Positions 11,854 through 25,777 are shown, counted from the stretch's first letter. The stretch: 64,000 bases of DNA from Hoplostethus atlanticus (GCA_034670405.1 JAXDDX010000059.1:2407501-2471500); one strand, 5' to 3'. Notes: generated from the letters alone by a model not told the origin. Numbers and translations are program-made.

Positions 11854-14074
11854 ACAGACAATAGCATTTGTGGAAAGTATTACACCATTTAACTGAAACA
11901 ACGTTGCATGTTATCAGATGTTCGGTTGTTTTCATATCATACAAGGTCGTTGTAGAGCTTTACACCTGGTGCTCTTATATCCTTGTGTATATCAGTGTTT
12001 ATTCTCCTTCCATTTTTTTGAGTGGGCGGGGGGGGTGGGGGGGGGTATAGAACAAATTAGAATATTTGAGAGATGTATTTTTCCCCACAAATTATAATGT
12101 ACAGTACTTTGAAGTTGGATGGAAAAGCCACTTTTGATCTCTTTTGTTTTAAAGAGGTTGAATCATGTATATGTGACATACATACATATACTGTACTCGT
12201 TATGTTTGTGTGGCACTAGCAGGCCAAGTTGATGAAGATTAAATATACCCTCTCAAATGTTTTTACACACAAATCACACAGAATACCAGCTGTGCAGGAC
12301 TGTCAATATTAACAGTGATTGTTTATTTTTTATATTGCTATATTGTCTATTTTTCTTTTATATATTGTAGTATCTCCTAGTTTAGCACCTCTAGTATAGT
12401 GTTCAGAGCATGCCACCGTGCATTTCGCTGCACTTTTGTACTGCGATAACTTTGAATTGAATTGAATTGAAGTGAGGAGCATTGTCTTGCTCAGTCAGTG
12501 GAGGGAGATGATTCCATCTCTGTCCACGGTCCTTCTTGCATTGGATAGTTGATCAGTGCAGAGTTGTGTAACTTGGTTGTCAAGTGTCTCTTGAACTTGA
12601 TCATCCTGCACTTGTACTTACTGGGCTGCATAACCACTTCCTCTGTAGTACATTCACTTGTAGATATCGTTGATATCATTGTTGATCGTAAAATCCACTG
12701 ACGCCCTTTGAGAGCCTCAGACAAAAAAACAAATGACAAAGCAGTATCATTATTATTACAGCTTTTGTATTGCGACATATGACCTCTTCACTAGTCATTT
12801 CTGTTGGTTCTTTGCTCTGTCTTTGCACACACACACACACACTTGGCACACTCTCAAATATCAAATGCATCACAATATTTACAGTAAAGAATGTTGTTAG
12901 CACGTGGTGATTTTCAAAACATCTTTGACATTATGAGCCTCAATATTAGGAGTTGTATCAGTTCTTCAGTTCACCTCAGTTCATTTGTCTGTTTTGGCTT
13001 CCAAAGTGGTTTTACACTTTCGTCTTTATTTTCTGTTCATCTTTTGAAACCGTATACATTTCATGTGATCCGCTTCCGCCGACCCTGAATGAATATCTGG
13101 GTTCCCTTTCATTCCCAGGAGGAACTTGACCAAGCTGTCCCTGCTCTTCAGTCACATGCTCTGGGAGCTAAAGGCCATGTTTCCTGGGGGACAATTTCGA
13201 GGCGACACCTACAGGCTGACCAAGATGGAGGCTGAGGATTTTTGGAGGCATTCCTTTGGCAAGAAGTGAGAGAGCATGGAGTGCAACAACATATAACGTG
13301 TGTCCAAATCCATCCACTACATGTTATAATGTTTTCTGTGTTTTTATCTGCCAGGTGTATAGTGCAATGGATTCATTTTAAACAGCAGCTGCGAAGCGTC
13401 CATTCATTTGAGGAAGGGATGGAGTCGATGGCTCTGAAGTCAACCGTAAACCTCACCTGCAATGACCACATCTCAGTGTTTGAGTTTGACATCTTCACCA
13501 GACTGTTTCAGGTACATTACAACTTTTACCTTTTATTGTTGTGTGAATAGATGAGCACAAAATCACTTTTACTGAATACTATCTCCTCTCCTCTCTTAGC
13601 CCTGGAGGTCACTTATAAGGAACTGGACCCAGTTAGCAGTGACTCATCCAGGCTACATGGCCTTCCTCACATATGACCAGGTTAAAGCTCGCCTGGAACA
13701 CTACCTTCACAGACCGGGGAGGTGAGGGCAAACACAGCGTCAAACTACGTCCACTGAATTGGGACCAAAAACCATAGAACCAATTAGAGCTAAAGACCAA
13801 AGCAAGAACATTCATGGGAGATTGAGTGAAACCCAAAAGACGAAAAACACCCTGCTAACCTCCTGATTCACTTCAATGTTATTTTCTGTCATGTCACTAC
13901 AAAGCAAGTGTTGTTTCCTTTCCCTCCCAGCTATATCTTCCGTTTGAGTTGTACAAGGATGGGCCAGTGGGCTATTGGTCACGTGACCACTGAAGGCGGC
14001 ATCGTCCAGACCATCCCCGAGAATACACCTCTCTACCAGGCGCTCATTCAGGGCTTCAGGGAGGGCTGGTGAGG

Positions 14075-14106
<32 letters not shown>

Positions 14107-16943
14107 TTATCTCATCCATTTTCTCAGTCTCTCAGTCTCTCTCTCTCTCTCTTGTTGTGTGTTGTGTTCTTTACGCCTGCAGCTACCTGTACCCAGATGG
14201 CCGTGATTTGAATCCAGACCTGACAAGCCTGTGTGAACCGACCGAGAGAGGCAGAGTTAAGATCACAGAGGTGAGCGCACACACTTCTACCTCTCGATGA
14301 ATCTTACAGTAGATCGCCCGCAGCATTCCAACAGCCTTACCCAGACAGGCTATCCTCGGATGTTATCATTATCTGTGTTATCTGTCTCCCCCTCTCTCCC
14401 TCCCCGACAGGAGCAGTACGAGCTATACTGTGATATAGGCAGCACCTTCCAGCTGTGTAAGATCTGCACAGAGCGGGATAAGGACACTCGTATCCAGCCC
14501 TGCGGACATCTCCTGTGCCAGCCCTGCCTCATCAGCTGGCAGGTATGTGTCCCCTTTCACTTGCAGGTGCTGGCAGTCCGAACCACATACCAACCGTAAA
14601 CCATCTCTGGCACATTACCAACCACAAGAGGAACTAGCGTGGTGTGTTTAGTAGACCAAAATTATCTGGAAGTTGATAGCATCTGTGGAGCCAGTCAGCC
14701 ATCTAGCTAACCAGCTGTTTTGCCATTCAAAGTAGTCAATTGGTAGTCAGGCAATCCACGATCAAATTGATTGATTGATCCGTTTGATCAGTCGGTTAGC
14801 CAGCCATTCAGCCAGGTGGCCTGCCTTCCATCCCCTCAGTTGTCTTTCATAACAGCTTTCCAAGGAGGACCGAGGCTGTTCTGAAGGCGGGGAGAGTGGC
14901 CCCTGCTCCTTGTTAGGTACTTGGATGTTGATATAATGGTGTTTCCATTATTTTGTCCACCGCCTGCCACTGATCCAGCAGAAGTCAGATGGCCACAGCC
15001 TGCCCATACTGTCGCTGTGACATCAGAGGAACGGAGTCCATCCTCGTCGAGCCCTACCGGCCCAGCGGCTGTCAGGAAGAGGAGGAGGAGGAGGAGGAGG
15101 AGGAGGAGGACGAGGACTATGAGGAGGACCACGAGGATATCGAGCTGGTGATGAAGAAAGTGGCTGCCCTGAGGAAGGTGTGTGTGTGTGTGTGCGTGAA
15201 CATGTACATCTCTGTATGTGTGCATGTATTGTGTTTTTTTCTCTGCCTCTCTTTCAGTCAAGAAACCAAATAGCACCTCATTAGAAACCTATTGAATCAG
15301 CAAGACGGAGCACCCGCAGCATTGTTCAAATTTAGGACACCACATTTGTAGCATGTTTCGTCATCCCCTCCCCCTTCTCTCACGTCTCCTGTCACTCTCA
15401 GTCGAATGCTCTAAAGCAGAAAAGCAATGAAAAAAACCTCTCTGCAATTCCACCCTCTACTCCTTTCTCCCCCTTTCTCCCCTCTCTCTCTCTCTCACTC
15501 CAACAGCTCTCAAGTGAGGAGAAACAGGTTCCTGGCTCCAGCCTCAGCCCTCCACCCTTGCCCCCTAAATACATTGCGGCCCCAAGTTATCCATCTCCCC
15601 ACAGACGATCTCAGCCGCCTGTGTCCAACGTGCAGGCCAAACACTCTCACTCTGTAAGTGCCCACACCCACTCAAGCTATCTGGATATTGTTTCTGTATT
15701 ACATCTAAACAACTTGATGATTGTGTTAATGTTAGGGAGTCACACTCATCTGTAGGGAATGTTAAGTCATGATGGACTCGCGTAGACCTAACACTCTCTG
15801 GTGCACATGTACATATAGCTAATAGCGGCACAATCAGTCTACGTGGCGTATTGTTTTCCCTCCTCTGCAGCATCTCAGTGGTAATCATTCGCATAGAAGA
15901 CCCAGTCAACAGACCAGCATTAACAGGTGAGACATGCTTTCATGGCAGAGCAGCAAAATGATTGCTTTTGGCTACACTGAAACGAGTAGGAATTTATATT
16001 GAGGCATGCAGCTTTTCACCATTTTCACCAAGCTACTGTTACTTCTAGGCAGCCACTGGGTGGGTTTCTTTATTGTTGTTTGTTTGTAATGTGATTGCTG
16101 TTGTTTTGTTATTTAATTTCCCACTTGGGTTTGACTGGCAGCCTCTGTGACTTACGTCCTTTCCATTCAGAAGCCAGTGGGAGGAGCCAGCCAGCAGTGA
16201 GGAAGAGAACTCCGGTGGGTTGAAGCCACCTCTGCCACGCCCACTCTCCCTCAGGTGATTGACAGCTGTCTCCACTGAGACTCACACCATTAGACAATTA
16301 TCTTTCACGTTGGTATTTGTGTTCAGGTGATCAGTCCTGTGTTAGATATGGAAAATGGCCGCCTCTATAAGCCTAATCTGTAACTCACTTGCTCACGTTC
16401 AAAATCTGTTTTATGGTAAGATAGAAAATGTACTAAACTGTTGTTTCCATTTTGCGGTGATCTGTCAGTGTGGAGTGCCTCCCAGAAGCACATCGTCCTT
16501 CCTCCTCCCAGTCAGGTGAGAAGGTGTTATTATATGTGATATTACTGAGCACTCATATAAACTTGTACCTTGTACTTGTGCATTTAGACTGGAATGGGGT
16601 TTATTCCAAAATGCTATGTATCTATTTTGGGAGAAATATGGATATCTAGACTCATAACTTCAATAGTAACCCATGATGTGCTTTACTTTCATACCAGAAG
16701 TCATTTTAGGTATTATTTGTTTAAACACTTGATATGTCATTTAGGAATCAAACACTTCAGACACCTACGGAGTTTCTCCTTTCTCTCTTTTTCTTATCTC
16801 TCTTATTTTTTTTCTTTGCTGTAGATGGAACAGCGTGGCTCGGACCCCCCAACCCAATCAAACATAAAAGGAGACAAAAAGACGAAAGGAGAGCAGAACT
16901 CAGAAAAGACAAGCGAGAGACGGACAGAACCATGTCATCCTGA
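8525..16943 (+). CDS. cblc: cblc, Cbl-family E3 ubiquitin ligase
   Basis: RING E3 ligase that binds phosphotyrosine motifs on activated receptors and kinases and ubiquitinates them. Exons: 8525-8881, 13119-13265, 13355-13511, 13600-13721, 13931-14068, 14183-14270, 14411-14542, 14989-15177, 15507-15653, 15871-15926, 16171-16254, 16469-16515, 16825-16943; all internal phases agree. Domains in order: four-helix bundle ([16 protein letters not shown] onward), EF-hand ([14 protein letters not shown]), Cbl SH2 ([18 protein letters not shown]), linker tyrosine (EQYELYCD), C3HC4 RING (CKIC, CGHLLC, CPYCRC), an acidic Glu-rich tract, proline-rich SPPPLPPK, and a basic C-terminus without a UBA domain. 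About 593 residues, longer than human CBLC (474). Odd: the only nearby ATGs (8525, 8528) are one base out of frame with the four-helix bundle, and a run of five C at 8559-8563 is the likely site. The exon 8 donor lies in a GT repeat. Synteny with bcl3 favours cblc over cbl. Confidence 0.88.
10472..11408. mobile_element. Non-autonomous DNA transposon in cblc intron 1
   Basis: The ends are inverted repeats that start ACAGTTTTTTTCGATTGC and stay almost identical for about 60 bp. The 937 bp interior is AT-rich, includes AAAACAACAGT-type repeats around 10890-10960, and has no recognisable transposase. No convincing target-site duplication was seen, so the superfamily is open. Confidence 0.75.
11799..11849. 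repeat. (GT)n microsatellite in cblc intron 1
   Basis: Long GT dinucleotide run. Confidence 0.95.
12376..12471 (+). mobile_element. Non-LTR retrotransposon 3' end fragment
   Basis: The segment has the usual look of a fish LINE tail (GTGCATTTCGCTGCACTTTTG and onward) and ends in a short GAATT-type tandem tail. It lies in cblc intron 1. The assignment is by resemblance only. Confidence 0.5.
15075..15110 (+). repeat. (GAG)n coding repeat in cblc exon 8
   Basis: A GAA/GAG trinucleotide run encodes an uninterrupted poly-Glu block right after the RING finger. CBL and CBLB have an acidic Asp-rich block at the corresponding place, followed by a similar hydrophobic motif (here LVMKKVAAL). Confidence 0.9.
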
Positions 16944-17444
16944 CAGAGAGAAACATGAATGTCAGCCCTTTAAAATGTAAAGACGTTGAACGGAAAAAGA
17001 CTTCAGGTATCACTGACTGTTTCATCAGTAGTTAAAGATGAGGTGAATTCCTGGATGCTCACTGAGGCCCTCTGTTCAATAACCACATGCCTGTTGGGTT
17101 CCCAGTATCTCCACAGTAGGTCCAGTACTCATTCCTGAGCTTGTCTCACACACTGTACTCTCTACAGTTAAAGCATTTACTCTGCCTGCACCAAATAATA
17201 TGAATTAAAGCGATAAAGGCAGTTCAGTGCAATGACGCGGTCAAATTCAACGGGGTCGTTAGCACACTTACTGTGAATATATAAACCGATGGAAAATACT
17301 ACCTCATTTTTAACCCTTAAATCATATTGTCAAAGTTTGCTCTCATGCAACTTAAGTGAGTGAAAACAAGGCCTTCTCCACTTGTCAGTTTTTATAACTT
17401 CCTTTAAACAGATGTGTCTTGCATGATGCTGAAATGGTCAAACA

Positions 17445-17450
17445 AATAAA
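17445..17450 (+). terminator. cblc polyadenylation signal
   Basis: AATAAA about 500 bp downstream of the cblc stop codon and before the convergent trypsin A gene. Confidence 0.6.
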
Positions 17451-17755
17451 ACATTTTTAAAAGTTTTACGTAGTGGTTTTGAGTTTCCCATCCCGTGCAG
17501 CTTCATTATGGACATAACATAGGTTGACATTGCTTGGAGTTAAGAACACACAAATGAAATGGGTCAATATCGAACTACTGGCTTTATTTTAAGTTGTGGA
17601 TCCCGGTTAGTATGTGCTGTGTCTGGATGTATGAGGGAGATAAAGGTCAAGAGAAAGAAAGAAAGAAGAGTGTGAGTTTTAAAAGAAAGGGATGAGGAAC
17701 AGTCAGAGGAGGAGAATAAATGAGAGAAGTGAAGAGGGGAAAACGGGCAGCTGTC

Positions 17756-19377
17756 TCAGGGGTTGGCTGCCAGGGTCTCTCCGATCCAGTAGAGGAACTC
17801 ACACACTTTGACGTAGACACCAGGGTAGTTGGCTACGGCACAGCCCATACCCCACGACACCAGGCCATGGACCTCCCCGAAACACACCAGAGGACTGCCA
17901 GAGTCACCCTGGGAAAGACCGACAAGGTGGATGTGAGATGTGAGATTTGACGGAGGACGTAGAAGGCAGTGGTTAGTCCCTCCACACATTCATTCATTCA
18001 TTTTCATTTAGTTCATTTAGTCTTTCAGAGCTGGGGCGCTGTAGTGGGGGGAATAGGGGTACTGACTACCCAGGGCCCCTAAGGTGTCTGAACTAACATG
18101 CCTTTTGCAGTCCTCAAGTGTCGGGGGGGGGGGGGCTCCTGGGGATAGGGCCCATAATTCCTAGATGTTTCTGAGCAGAGAAAACTCACATTGCATGAGT
18201 CTCTGCCTCCATCCATGTATCCGGCACACACCATCCTGCGTGTGATCATGCCAGGGTAGGCATTCTCACAGTCCTGCTCGTCCACGATGGGCACATCCAG
18301 ACATTGCAGGCGTGTGGGCATGAAGACTGTAACAGGCAGAACACAGGCAAAGATCAGTAAGACAAGTAAACAACAACATTTACACGGAAAATAAGTCTAT
18401 GTGCATTTGTAGGGGTAATTGCACACCCTAGGTATCCCTGTGGACATCTGGTGTAGTTAAGGTCAGCACTATCAACTCACCCTCGTCTCCCATGGCAGTG
18501 TTACCCCAGCCAGACACAGAGCAGGGCATGCCCCCATATGGGCATGCTGTGGGCAAGGGGATGGGTGCCACTGCCTCGGTCACCTCCACGGGGTGGAAGA
18601 GCTTGATCAGCATGACGTCGTAATCCAGAGTCTGGTAATCATAACTGCACACAGAGAGATGAGATATTAAGGTACTGGGTACTTTCTCTGTATTGAATGG
18701 CTGAATCAGATCATTGAAAGCGTAGGTACAGCCAGTCAGTCCCGGTAAATAAAGGGATGGTTCACCAATTTATTTTTTTGCTCACTTCTTGTGCCAGATG
18801 ATGGTGTCGGTCTTCATGAGCTGCTCTTTGCCCTCAAACACACGCACGTTGTGTTCTCCCAGAACGATCTGCATGGCGTAGGGACTGAGAGAGGAGGTGA
18901 CATACAGTAGAAAAATGCCAGTGAGAAATATGCTGGAGAAACATCCCCCACATATGGTTCTAGATTGCATAACGCTTGTCTTCCAAAAGCAGACGTTTGT
19001 ATTTTGTATTTTCATCAAACACACAAAAAAGACAAATTGTAAAAAAAAATAATACGGCAGCAAGTGGGGAAAATGCATACAGGACATCCATACTCACTTG
19101 TACCAACAGTGGGCGACAGAGAGCACCCACTGCTTGTTGATGAGCACACCGCCACAGAAGTGGTAGCCATAGTTGAGAGAGGCCATGTAGGGACGAGAGT
19201 TAGGCTCACACTCCTGGCCTCCAATGATCCTTCCATCTTCACGGGGCACTGCCGCTGCCGCCGGAAGAGACAGACAAGAGAAAGTTATTATCTTTGACCA
19301 TAATAGTCATATTTTTTCTAGACTTGACATTACACTACATGTTACCACAGCTAATTGTGTGTGTGTGTGTCTGTGTC

Positions 19378-19413
<36 letters not shown>

Positions 19414-19470
19414 TATCCCTGTGTCTTTACCAGCAGCTCCCACCATCAGTAGCAGAGCCAGTAGTGTCAT
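17756..19470 (-). CDS. Trypsinogen-like serine protease A
   Basis: Secreted digestive-type S1 protease zymogen. Exons on the minus strand: 19470-19431, 19254-19098 (or from 19248), 18884-18786, 18644-18481, 18326-18190, 17908-17756. The signal peptide starts [11 protein letters not shown]. The propeptide ends PREDGR, followed by IIGG, so cleavage would be after Arg, whereas the other trypsins here use Lys. The triad is visible: His in SVAHC, Asp in LDYDVML, Ser in GDSGSP, where the usual motif is GDSGGP. Asp189 in GGRDSC gives trypsin specificity. The calcium-loop residues ([12 protein letters not shown]) are kept. It has an extra 141 bp intron (18645-18785) absent from the other five genes, and it lacks the last intron of group I genes. 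It resembles the trypsinogen-like protease (TLP) class. The frame is intact. Confidence 0.86.
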
Positions 19471-19517
19471 GGTGTCTGGTGAGTGGTGACTGACACCTGG
19501 ACACGCCTTGGCTCCTA

Positions 19518-19523
19518 TTTATA
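19518..19523 (-). promoter_or_regulatory. TATA box of trypsin A
   Basis: TATAAA on the minus strand, about 50 bp upstream of the start codon. This is the spacing seen at the other trypsin genes in the window. Confidence 0.75.
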
Positions 19524-20291
19524 TCCTGCTGGCCATGCTCAGGCCCCTCCTCCCCTCCTCCCCTCCCCCTGTACACCCATCCCTGCCCTCTGTTCTTACC
19601 CCCTTACCCAGGTTGGCACCCCGTACCTGCCCTCTTATCATGCCCCCATTTCTATATTTGTCTATCTTGACCTCCAGTATACCACACCTGGTATGGTTAT
19701 CTATGTATCAGTTACACACATGGGTCAAGGTCTCCACATCTAAAACATCTTGTCAATTGTCAATCAATCCTACTTTGGGGTGCCATGCAAAACATTTTCT
19801 TTTCTGAATTGGCCGTTATGAATAAATATAACATAACAAATATACACTAAATTGTTTCTGAGCCATTTTCAGATTTGTCAGTGCTGAGTTTGTTGCTATT
19901 CAACACATTACTGTGCTCATGCCTCCACCGTTTTTGTGAGAAAACAAAGAGCCGTTGTGAGGCTGAGCCTTTGGTTGCCCTTGAAAACAAGCCAAGAGAG
20001 GTGAGAAACATTTCATCTGTGGTCTTGGTACAATAAAGTGAAAAACACGATAACAGGCAGATAAATAATAGCTAAATAAATAGATAGATAGATAATATTG
20101 CCCAATGTTCTTTGAGCTATAGTCAATTGAAATGAAGTAGTTCTATTCCTTCTATTTGGTTCCATTCAGTTCTATTCAGCTAGTTTCAGTTTGATTGTGT
20201 TCTATTCTAGTTTATTCTAGTCTATTCTAGTCTATACATTGTATACCAACATAGTAAACTGATCCAGTCTACTAAAAAAGGGTTTACAGGA
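19524..20291. other. Intergenic between trypsins A and B
   Basis: No gene seen. It contains a pyrimidine-rich A promoter flank and, near 20195-20237, a short TATTCTAGT tandem array. Confidence 0.6.
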
Positions 20292-20299
20292 GTTATCAA

Positions 20300-21568
20300 C
20301 AGTGTTGGGGATGCTACTTTGAAAGCTTTGCAAGCTACCAATTACTTCACTGGAAGAAGTTGAACTACAACAAAGCTAGGAGGAATCTAGTTTGGTTAAC
20401 TAAAGCTACGTAGAAAAAGTAGTTCAAACTACTTTGTAAAAAAATGATCAAGTTGACAATGTACATGTGATACGAAATTATAACAAAATATAATACAAAA
20501 AAGTCACATGCCAGCAAAAAATGCCACTCAATTTAGTTTATTGCAAAAAATGCCCACTTGTTCACAGGTCATACATAAACCAAAACATTAAAATACCCCA
20601 CTCTTCATGGGAAAGTACGAGGAATGTCAGCTTTGGTTTTGTATACAATGTCCATCAGTCAGACACCTGCCTTCCAGAAACCCCAGGTGGGGGTATTACA
20701 CCAAGCAGGATTACTCAGGTAGCCAGGTACCTTCTGAAATAGCACGCAACAACTTCTCTGAACATTTGTTAATACAAAGCAATAAAACGTAGGTTGTGTC
20801 GGTGGAGCTAGTCAGTGTCATGTATTTGCTAGTATGGCCATGGTGATTCTTCCTCAGGCTGAGATCCGGGAGGTTTATCCATGATGTGTGTGGCACAGTG
20901 CTAGCAAGAAGGTCCTGGGTTCGATTCTCGCCTGGGGCGCTGTTGACACTGGGGGAAATCTCCCCAGGCCAGTCGCAGTCATGTCGCAGTCATGTCTCAG
21001 TCATATCTCCCGATTGGCCTTTCTGTGTGGAGTTTGCATGTTCTCCCCGTGCTCACATGGGTCTCCTCCTATAAAGAACCCCATCTAAAAACATGCAACA
21101 TCCTGTCCCACGACAAGTAAAGGATGTACATCTGGAATTGGTCCCTGAACGCCGAAAGAAAAAAGGGCTGCCCACTGCTCCTGGCTGCCCCTGGAGGAAG
21201 GTCGGCAAGGTCGGCAGAAGTCAAATTCATTCGGACACCCTTCCTGCATGTGTGTGTTGTGTTCAGCAGTCACTACCCCTTGCATGTGCGTGTGTTAGTG
21301 CATGTGTGCACCCATAATGTGAATAAAATGAATCTTAATCTTAATGACGCCCTTTTGCACATGCACTACACACAGGTCAAGTGTGGTGGTGGCTGCCTGA
21401 CGAATGCATTGCCTGGGCAAGCCTTCACAGGATGAAAGAAAAGGGGTCGGGGCTCGTCAAAGGGGGTTCAATTACAGAGAAGCAATGGTAAAATTAAAAT
21501 AAAAAATCATTCCTTTCCTTTTATGTCCCAAGATTTAATGACACGTAGTTCACTACTCGCCAACACTG
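20300..21568. mobile_element. hAT-type transposon with 8-bp target duplication
   Basis: The ends carry CAGTGTTGG at 20300 and its inverse CCAACACTG at 21568. The direct 8-mer GTTATCAA flanks both sides (20292-20299 and 21569-21576), as expected for hAT insertion. No transposase is visible, and the middle is occupied by a SINE. Confidence 0.85.
20886..21344 (+). mobile_element. tRNA-headed SINE nested in the hAT element
   Basis: A pol III B-box-like GGTTCGATTCT is at 20918-20928. A conserved fish SINE/LINE core follows (GTGTGGAGTTTGCATGTTCT near 21028), and the element ends in a short AATCTT tandem tail. It lies entirely inside the hAT copy, so it inserted later. Confidence 0.75.
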
Positions 21569-21852
21569 GTTATCAATAAATGGAGCTGACCTATTTAGTT
21601 GGGTGACAGGTGGCAGAAAACTAACCAAAAACATCTGTTGTCAATAACAGAATGACCAAAACACACAGTGGAAAAACTGTTAGTTTTGAGTAGATAACAT
21701 TAGCCAGATTTTGTTCACTTATTAACTGATGTACAGGGCACATCAGGACACGGGGGGTATTTTCAGGGTGGGGACTGGGGCAGGAGGGTTTGAATGTAGA
21801 AGGGGGCAGACGGGCTGGGGAGCACATGGAAGAGGCCAAGACCTTGAGGAGG

Positions 21853-21858
21853 TATAAA
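21853..21858 (+). promoter_or_regulatory. TATA box of trypsin B
   Basis: TATAAA 60 bp upstream of the trypsin B start codon. Confidence 0.75.
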
Positions 21859-21917
21859 TGCAATGCAAGACAGAGAGCTGGTGTCAGTCTGGATTGAGGG
21901 ATTGAGTCAGCCACAGG

Positions 21918-23884
<1,967 letters not shown>

Positions 23885-24012
23885 GCTCTGGTCTGCCGTC
23901 ACAGAGCAACACGAGAAAGCGAAAGCAAGAGAGGGAGACGGGTGGTGGTGGTGGGTAATGGAAGAGAAAGAGAGAAAGAGAGATGTGTGATGCTTTCCAA
24001 CAGTGTACAATC

Positions 24013-24018
24013 AATAAA
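24013..24018 (+). terminator. Trypsin B polyadenylation signal
   Basis: AATAAA about 130 bp after the trypsin B stop codon. Confidence 0.75.
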
Positions 24019-25208
24019 ATGACAGTGTTGACACCAAATATCATTGTTTATTTTTTGGTTTATTTTTGTTTCAGTGAAAAATCTCATCAGTGACTTGAAA
24101 TACGACATGTAGAAAGTCTTGATATTGGTCCTGCTTCAAACAGTGAAAAAGCTGCAGTATATTCTAGTCAATAGCATCTACACTGACAGCATATGCAGTA
24201 GCCCAATGTTGTCAATAATCATAAAACACAGTAATACATGAAGATGGTTCATAAAGAGTAAGATCAATTTTCTCAGAAACATCAGGCTGCAAACTGCATC
24301 AGCTTCTTAGCAAATCCAACATCATTTATCATGGATGCATTGCAAATTGCAAATTTAATGAACACAATCACCACACAGTCACTTGGTGGGGTTTCATGAA
24401 AAGAAGATACAAGCCTTAAAAAAGATGCCTCAATATTTTTAACAGGGTGTAGCATTGCATTTTTAGTTGGTGCACCACATCAATAATGTTAATAATATTA
24501 TGTCAATTCTTTGGAGAGAATAGAGTGTTTGAACAATGCCCTTATTTGCTCCATGTCATCTCTTCATGTCATGTCATCATTCATCATCGTCTTGAGTGCA
24601 GGAGGTGCCTGTTGTGCTCTCCAGAAATGTGGATGAACCCACTTCATCATGGTTACCGAAACTCAGCTGTCAAACCAGTTTGGAGATTAATTGTTAGATC
24701 ACAGTGAACACAGTGTTGAGCTGCTGATGAAGAAACCAAAAGCACTGATAGAATTGTTTTTTTTTTTGCATTAAATAAAATCAAAGTCAGCTAAATTGTG
24801 CAGAACAGAAAGGCACGTAATGCTCAATGTGTGGTTAAGATTTCCAAAAACATGTTCTTCCTTAATCATACGCAGCAACTTCACATTCCAGAGAAATGAG
24901 GTATTGATATTGGCTGTGTTTCAGTAGTGCTTCCAGTAAAACTTCCTTGAGAATACTGTGGATGACTTTGAGGTGACTGGTGGGGGCAAGAGGCTCTGTT
25001 GAGGCTCAACAGGTGCATTCAAAAGAAAGAATCCTAACAGGTAAGGCGTCTCTCTTTTTGCGGTTTTTGTCTTTTTATTCTTCACTTAGTAATTACACCT
25101 GTCAAAATAACTGGCCTCATTTCATTTTGCTGGACCAATTGTTTCCAATTCCAGCTATATGTGTTACAAACATGTACGCACGTATTGCATTTATTTACTG
25201 ATGTGACC
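24019..25208. other. Intergenic downstream of trypsin B
   Basis: AT-rich sequence with no recognisable gene, RNA or repeat boundary. Confidence 0.55.
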
Positions 25209-25212
25209 TTAA

Positions 25213-25622
25213 AGGGGAATTCCGGTATTTTTAAACCTGGGTTCTATTTGTACAAATTCATCATTTATACCACAAAATAGGTACAAAACGTTTTGTAATT
25301 GTTCCGGTAGATCGCCTCAGTTGGCAGTCGTGAAACGGGCTGCTATGGCTGCAAGGTAATCGCAGGGGCGAGTGGCGCCGACCAAGACACTTCCAATAAC
25401 AATCTGAGCCTGTCAGTGGCAAAAACAAGCACTTTTAGTGGACGTACTTTTGGCGCAGGCACTTGCCCCTGCGGATTATGTTGCAGCCATAGCAGCCTGT
25501 TTCGCGACTGCCGACTGAGGCGATCTACTGGAGCAATTACAAAACGTTTTGTACCTATTTTGCGGTATAAATGACGAATTTGTACAAATAGAGCCCAGGT
25601 TTAAAAATACCGGAATTCCCCT
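25213..25622. mobile_element. piggyBac-like foldback MITE
   Basis: Two inverted arms of about 170-180 bp, beginning AGGGGAATTCCGG, occupy most of the 410 bp. They are flanked on both sides by TTAA (25209-25212 and 25623-25626), the target of piggyBac elements. There is no coding capacity. The arms differ at scattered positions, so the copy is not new. Confidence 0.85.
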
Positions 25623-25777
25623 TTAAGAATGTTTTGTACTATTGAAAACCATTTGAAAAAGTAGGCTGAATGGGGTAAATGGAAAAACATAAACTCAAAC
25701 AAACACAAACACAGCTAAAACCCGAATGGCTTGTCTCAGAGGCAAGTCAGTAAAGAAGGTAAGTGCATTGCAAGTAT

